Below, piece after piece: positions 61,153-64,000 of a stretch of DNA of 64,000 nucleotides; position 1 is the stretch's first letter, and each line of letters begins with the position of its first letter. Both the position numbers and the translations under genes were made by a program. The stretch is taken from assembly GCF_029946505.1 (NCBI RefSeq), contig NZ_JARZHG010000010.1, positions 1 to 64,000 on the forward strand, read 5' to 3'. Below the pieces are notes generated by a model that had not been told where the DNA came from, did no database searches, and saw only the letters and a program-made list of their open reading frames with translations. Origin of the DNA: Polyangium sp. y55x31 (GTDB taxonomy: Bacteria; Myxococcota_A; Polyangia; Polyangiales; Polyangiaceae).

Positions 61153-61668
61153 TCACTCCAGCGCTCGACGCACGAGCAGCGCGCCGAGGCGCTTGCCTGC
61201 GCGGCGGAGGGCCTCCTCGCGGGTTGCGTGGAACCTCGTGGGATCGTCTTCCCGCGCGGCGAACTCGCGGACGGTGAGGTCGGGGCCGGGTCGCTCGGGA
61301 GGTGCGTCCTTTGTGCGGCGTATGAAGGCGCGGCCGCGGAGGGTGAGTGTCACGGAGCGCGCGAGGGGTGGGCCGTCTCGGGTTGCGAGACCTGGTGCGG
61401 CGCCGCCTTCCTCGATGCGCATGAGCTCGATGACGAGGGCTGGGCATCGGGCGTCGGTGCGTGGATCGCAGGAGGCGAGGAGGCCTGTGGCGGCGAGTTC
61501 GGCGCGTGCGCCGGCGACGACGCCCTCCTCGGCGACGGCGGATGTGACCACGCCGGGTGCGGGTACGACGGCGAGGGGCTCTGCGGACTCTGCTTCGGCG
61601 CCTACGACTCGGTAGCCACAGCCTGATGCCCCGAGAAGTGCTGCCAGTGCCGCCACGAGTTTCTTCAT
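61153..61668 (-). CDS. LptE-like lipoprotein
   Basis: 171 residues from the ATG at 61668. Signal with lipobox LGASGC, and CGYRVVG right after the cysteine, the pattern seen at the start of LptE, the lipoprotein of the LPS transport complex. A strand-helix core follows (VVAGARAELAATGLLASC, SVTLTLRGRAFIRR). LptE is poorly conserved, so this is a family-level guess. It could be another periplasmic lipoprotein. It overlaps the end of the exonuclease gene by four bases. Confidence 0.65.
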   Translation of the reverse strand: MKKLVAALAALLGASGCGYRVVGAEAESAEPLAVVPAPGVVTSAVAEEGVVAGARAELAATGLLASCDPRTDARCPALVIELMRIEEGGAAPGLATRDGPPLARSVTLTLRGRAFIRRTKDAPPERPGPDLTVREFAAREDDPTRFHATREEALRRAGKRLGALLVRRALE

Positions 61669-62990
61669 GGCTGCTTCTCGATCTTGCGCTTGAGCCGCGT
61701 ACGCCGCTTCTCGGCGGCTGCTTCTGCCTCGCCTGTCCCGCGTTCGACGAGGGCGAGTGCTGCGGTGAATGATTTTACGTGGTGCTCGTAGAGTTTTGCG
61801 AGCTCGAGACGTACGGAAGGGTCGTCGACTTCTTCGGCGAGCACTTCGTAGTCGAGCAGCGCGCGCGCCTTGTCTCCGCGTGCTTTCGCGATGTCGCCGC
61901 GGGTCCGCCTCGCGAGTGCGCCTCCGCCTCGCTCGACGGCTGCTTCTGCTGTTTCGGCTGCGCGATCGAGCTCGCCTGCGCGACGTAGCGTCTTTGCTAC
62001 GCCGGCGAGATCTGCGCCTGGCAGCCCTCCGTGCATCGGCTCGCCATAGAGGCCTACGAGGGCCACCATCGACAGCACGTCGTGCTCGTTGTGCGTGACC
62101 ACGCCGGAGAGCGCGCCTTCGTCGGATGTGCGCAGATAGTGCATGTAACATGCGACCACGTCGGCGCCTCCGACGTCGCCTACGCGCTCGCGCCCTAGCA
62201 CTTCGCTCTCGATGGCGGCGAGCGTGCGGCTCTTGAGGCGATGGCCGTGGATGCGGCGCGCGACGTGCACGAGGTCGAGGTGGGGCAGCTCCCGCGGCGG
62301 CGGCATGCGGTTCATCACGCAGCGCGCGCGGAGCAGCGGCATGTCGAACGCTTTGCCGTTGTACGTGACGATCATCGTGGCTTCGTCGAGCCTGCGCGCG
62401 AGGAGCTCCAGCATCGGGCCTTCCTCGCCGAGGCGCCGGAGCAGCGCTTGCTCCAGGATGAACGCGCCCTGGGCCTCGTCGTAAAACGACATTCCGAGGA
62501 GAAACGCGACGGTACCGGTACCGCCCTGCAGGCCTGTGGTCTCGGTGTCGATGAAGAGCGCGCGCCGCGCGTCGCAGGTTGCGAGTGCGGGATCGAGGGC
62601 GAGGAGCGAGAGCAACCCGGGCTCGGCGTCACGTGCGGCCACGAGTGGCGCTCGGCCGACACGCGCGGCGGGGGGCGTGCGGTCACGACGCACGTAGAGC
62701 GGGCCGCGTGTGGTGTGCTCGACGAAAAAGGGAAGCTCGGTGCGCGTGGGATCGGGGCGCGGCGCGGTGGGCGCGGCCTTGCCGATGATGCGGGCGATCC
62801 GGTCGCGGAGCTCGTCGAGCGACGGTTTTGACTTCAGCGCGGCCGCGGCGTTCTCGGGGACGGGAACGGGCTCCGGGGCGGGAGTGGGAGTGGGAGCGGC
62901 GGCGGGCGCGGGTGCGGGAACGGCCGCGGCCGCAGGTGCGGCGCCGGGCATCGGCGGCAAGCGGGCGAGCTTGGATGCAAACGAGGCCAT
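61665..62990 (-). CDS. DEDDh exonuclease-like protein with TPRs
   Basis: 441 residues from the ATG at 62990 (GGGAG upstream). A Pro/Ala-rich N-terminus is followed by an RNase H-like fold (about 140-310) with the four catalytic acids: DTETTG (D,E), ATMIVTYNGKAFDMPLL (D) and VTHNEHDVLSMVAL (His and D). This resembles YprB, a predicted 3'-5' nuclease. The C-terminal 120 residues look like TPRs (AGELDRAAETAEAAVERGG, ARGDKARALLDYEVLAEEV). It is coupled to the LptE-like gene and its promoter lies beside the 21-bp tandem array. Confidence 0.84.
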   Translation of the reverse strand: MASFASKLARLPPMPGAAPAAAAVPAPAPAAAPTPTPAPEPVPVPENAAAALKSKPSLDELRDRIARIIGKAAPTAPRPDPTRTELPFFVEHTTRGPLYVRRDRTPPAARVGRAPLVAARDAEPGLLSLLALDPALATCDARRALFIDTETTGLQGGTGTVAFLLGMSFYDEAQGAFILEQALLRRLGEEGPMLELLARRLDEATMIVTYNGKAFDMPLLRARCVMNRMPPPRELPHLDLVHVARRIHGHRLKSRTLAAIESEVLGRERVGDVGGADVVACYMHYLRTSDEGALSGVVTHNEHDVLSMVALVGLYGEPMHGGLPGADLAGVAKTLRRAGELDRAAETAEAAVERGGGALARRTRGDIAKARGDKARALLDYEVLAEEVDDPSVRLELAKLYEHHVKSFTAALALVERGTGEAEAAAEKRRTRLKRKIEKQP

Positions 62991-63456
62991 GCGCTCCCGG
63001 GCCCAGGCTGCCACGACGAACACTGAACATCAAGACAGGCACCACAAGGGCGGGGTCTCGTTCCACAAGGGCGGGGTCGCGTTCCACAAGGGCGGGGTCG
63101 CGTTCCGCAAGGGCGGGGTCTCGTTCCACAAGGGCGGGGTCTCGTTCCACAAGGGCGGGGTCGCGTCCCGCAAGGGCGGGGTCCCGTTCCACAAGGGCGG
63201 GGTCTCGTTCCGCAAGGGCGGGGTCTCGTTCCGCAAGGGCGGAGTCTCGTTCCGCAAGGGCGGGGTCTCGTTCCACAAGGGCGGGGTCTCGTCCCGCAAG
63301 GGCGGGGTCGCGTTCCGCAAGGGCGGGGTCCCGTTCCACAAGGGCGGGGTCTCGTTCCGCAAGTGCGGGGCGGCTTTCCGCAAGGGCGGGCCCCTTCCTG
63401 CAGGGCACGCGTGACGAGCCCCCACTTCGCAGCCATCCTTCGCGCCGAAGTCCCTC
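62991..63456. other. Intergenic region with 21-bp tandem array
   Basis: This 466-bp stretch between divergent genes consists almost entirely of the array at 63043-63390. A minus-strand frame of 200 codons (62834-63436) runs through it and into the 5' end of the exonuclease gene in another frame; I do not call it a gene. Confidence 0.6.
63043..63390. repeat. 21-bp tandem repeat array, about 16 units
   Basis: About 16 units of 21 bp. Fifteen are near-identical, starting CACAAGGGCGGGGTC, and the last two are degenerate. Variation is confined to four positions (CAC/CGC; T, G or C in the next block; G/A; T/C). Each unit has GGG and GGGG runs, so the plus strand has G-quadruplex potential. No spacers, so it is not CRISPR. 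Confidence 0.9.
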
Positions 63457-63963
63457 ATGTCCGGCGTCGTCTCCATCACCACCACCAAACGCCGCCGTTA
63501 CCTCTGGTGCGCATGGTGGACGGGCGAGCCCACGCGCACGCCCTTCCGCAAGCCCGACGCCTTCTCCGGCGGCGCCAAGTCCCTCGAAGAAGCACGCAAG
63601 CAAGCCGAGCGCGCCGCAAGCCAGCCCCTCCGCGAAATCGAAGCCGTCTGGGCCCGCGCCTGGATCCGCGTACAAGCAGGCCAGCCCCCCTGGGTCGAAA
63701 AAAAAGAACGCACCCGCCAAGAAGAACCCCCGCCCCAAGATTCACGACAGAAACGTCGCAGATTCATCCCCTCCATCGCCGAACCCAACGTCTGCCCCTT
63801 CGAAGTCCTCGGCCTGCCAAAAACCGCCTCCCCCGACGACATCCGCCGCGCCTTCCGTCGCCTCGCTCTCGAAACACACCCCGATCAAGGCGGCAACGCA
63901 GCCGCCTTCATCCGCGTCACCTGGGCCCGCGACGAAGCCACACTCCGCGCGAAACGCGCGTAG
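63457..63963 (+). CDS. J-domain protein
   Basis: 168 residues. The N-terminal 100 are basic with Trp and Arg (YLWCAWWTGEPTRTPFRKP), unassigned. The C-terminal J domain (about 113-165) has PFEVLGLPKTASPDDIRRAF, RRLALETHPDQGGNAAAF with the HPD tripeptide that stimulates Hsp70 ATPase. It is a co-chaperone or J-domain anchor with no DnaJ Cys-rich or C-terminal domain. H1 of copy F starts 10 bp after the stop. Confidence 0.85.
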   Translation: MSGVVSITTTKRRRYLWCAWWTGEPTRTPFRKPDAFSGGAKSLEEARKQAERAASQPLREIEAVWARAWIRVQAGQPPWVEKKERTRQEEPPPQDSRQKRRRFIPSIAEPNVCPFEVLGLPKTASPDDIRRAFRRLALETHPDQGGNAAAFIRVTWARDEATLRAKRA

Positions 63964-63973
63964 AAGCGTCTCG

Positions 63974-64000
63974 CCGGGGCGTCGCCCCGGACCCCACCAG
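63974..64000 (+). repeat. Four-hairpin mosaic repeat, copy F (cut by window edge)
   Basis: H1 is complete at 63974-63990 (CCGGGGC GTC GCCCCGG) and the start of H2 (ACCCCACCAG) is visible before the window ends. It starts 10 bp past the J-domain gene's stop. Confidence 0.75.

Noticed and set aside
63043-63390. CRISPR-like array
   Set aside because: Units are contiguous 21-mers without unique spacers and no cas genes are near.

Overview
The window is dense, very GC-rich bacterial DNA that looks like a myxobacterium, most likely of the Polyangiales (Sorangium/Polyangium-like). This is an inference. It rests on four Ser/Thr protein kinases (three with non-canonical HRDVxPxN catalytic loops), a full chemosensory operon, many lipoproteins of unknown function with Ala/Pro/Thr-rich low-complexity segments, DUF4388-type response regulators, SPOR/SPFH/TPR proteins, and long antisense open frames caused by GC bias. 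There are no rRNA genes, insertion sequences, phage genes or CRISPR arrays.

Layout. 1-3310: edge of a helical Ala/Pro-rich protein, a divergent membrane Ser/Thr kinase, and a convergent lipoprotein. 3433-6925 (minus): three translationally coupled ligase genes, two ATP-grasp proteins and a GCS2/YbdK-type carboxylate-amine ligase, which look like a small biosynthetic cassette. 7110-7393: tRNA-Val(TAC) and tRNA-Asp(GTC), each with its own promoter. 7614-9378: lipoprotein and exonuclease III. 9379-9500: a 122-bp MITE-like palindrome that exactly fills the space between two convergent stop codons. 9501-20904 (minus): a Frz-like chemosensory operon in the order FIST sensor, soluble MCP, CheW, CheR-TPR, CheW, hybrid CheA-receiver, CheB with two receivers, then a Ser/Thr kinase fused to a receiver whose phospho-acceptor Asp is Gln, and probably a helical protein at the end.

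21233-24015: PEGA-domain kinase coupled to a TPR/PEGA partner. 24152-30022 (minus): periplasmic-binding-protein lipoprotein, TPR-dynamin-like GTPase and GT-C type membrane protein. 30123-32480: beta-propeller protein. 32524-34585: RlpA-like lipoprotein, membrane-anchored iron-sulfur protein and a lipoprotein. 34614-37094: inactive-looking M16-like lipoprotein. 37224-38735 (minus): sigma-region-4-like DNA-binding protein and a MerR-type regulator with a palindromic operator inside its promoter. 39019-43504: alpha/beta hydrolase lacking its nucleophile, coupled to an ABC permease fused to a peptide-binding domain and to a second permease. 43505-49184 (minus): receiver-DUF4388 membrane protein, zinc-ribbon kinase, SPFH-SHOCT protein. 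49375-51706: helical-repeat protein, NikR homologue without its nickel site, PTR1-like reductase. 51711-55896 (minus): SPOR protein, ArgS with altered signature motifs, PabB with an insertion. 55991-63963: lipoproteins, nucleotidyltransferase, DUF72 protein, LptE-like lipoprotein, DEDDh exonuclease, a 21-bp tandem array and a J-domain protein.

Across the window, a roughly 105-bp mosaic of four hairpins recurs six times. In five copies the same hairpin lies 10-21 bp past a stop codon. This dispersed element, the chemosensory-to-kinase pseudo-receiver module, the three-ligase cassette and the permease-binding protein fusion are the observations most worth following.
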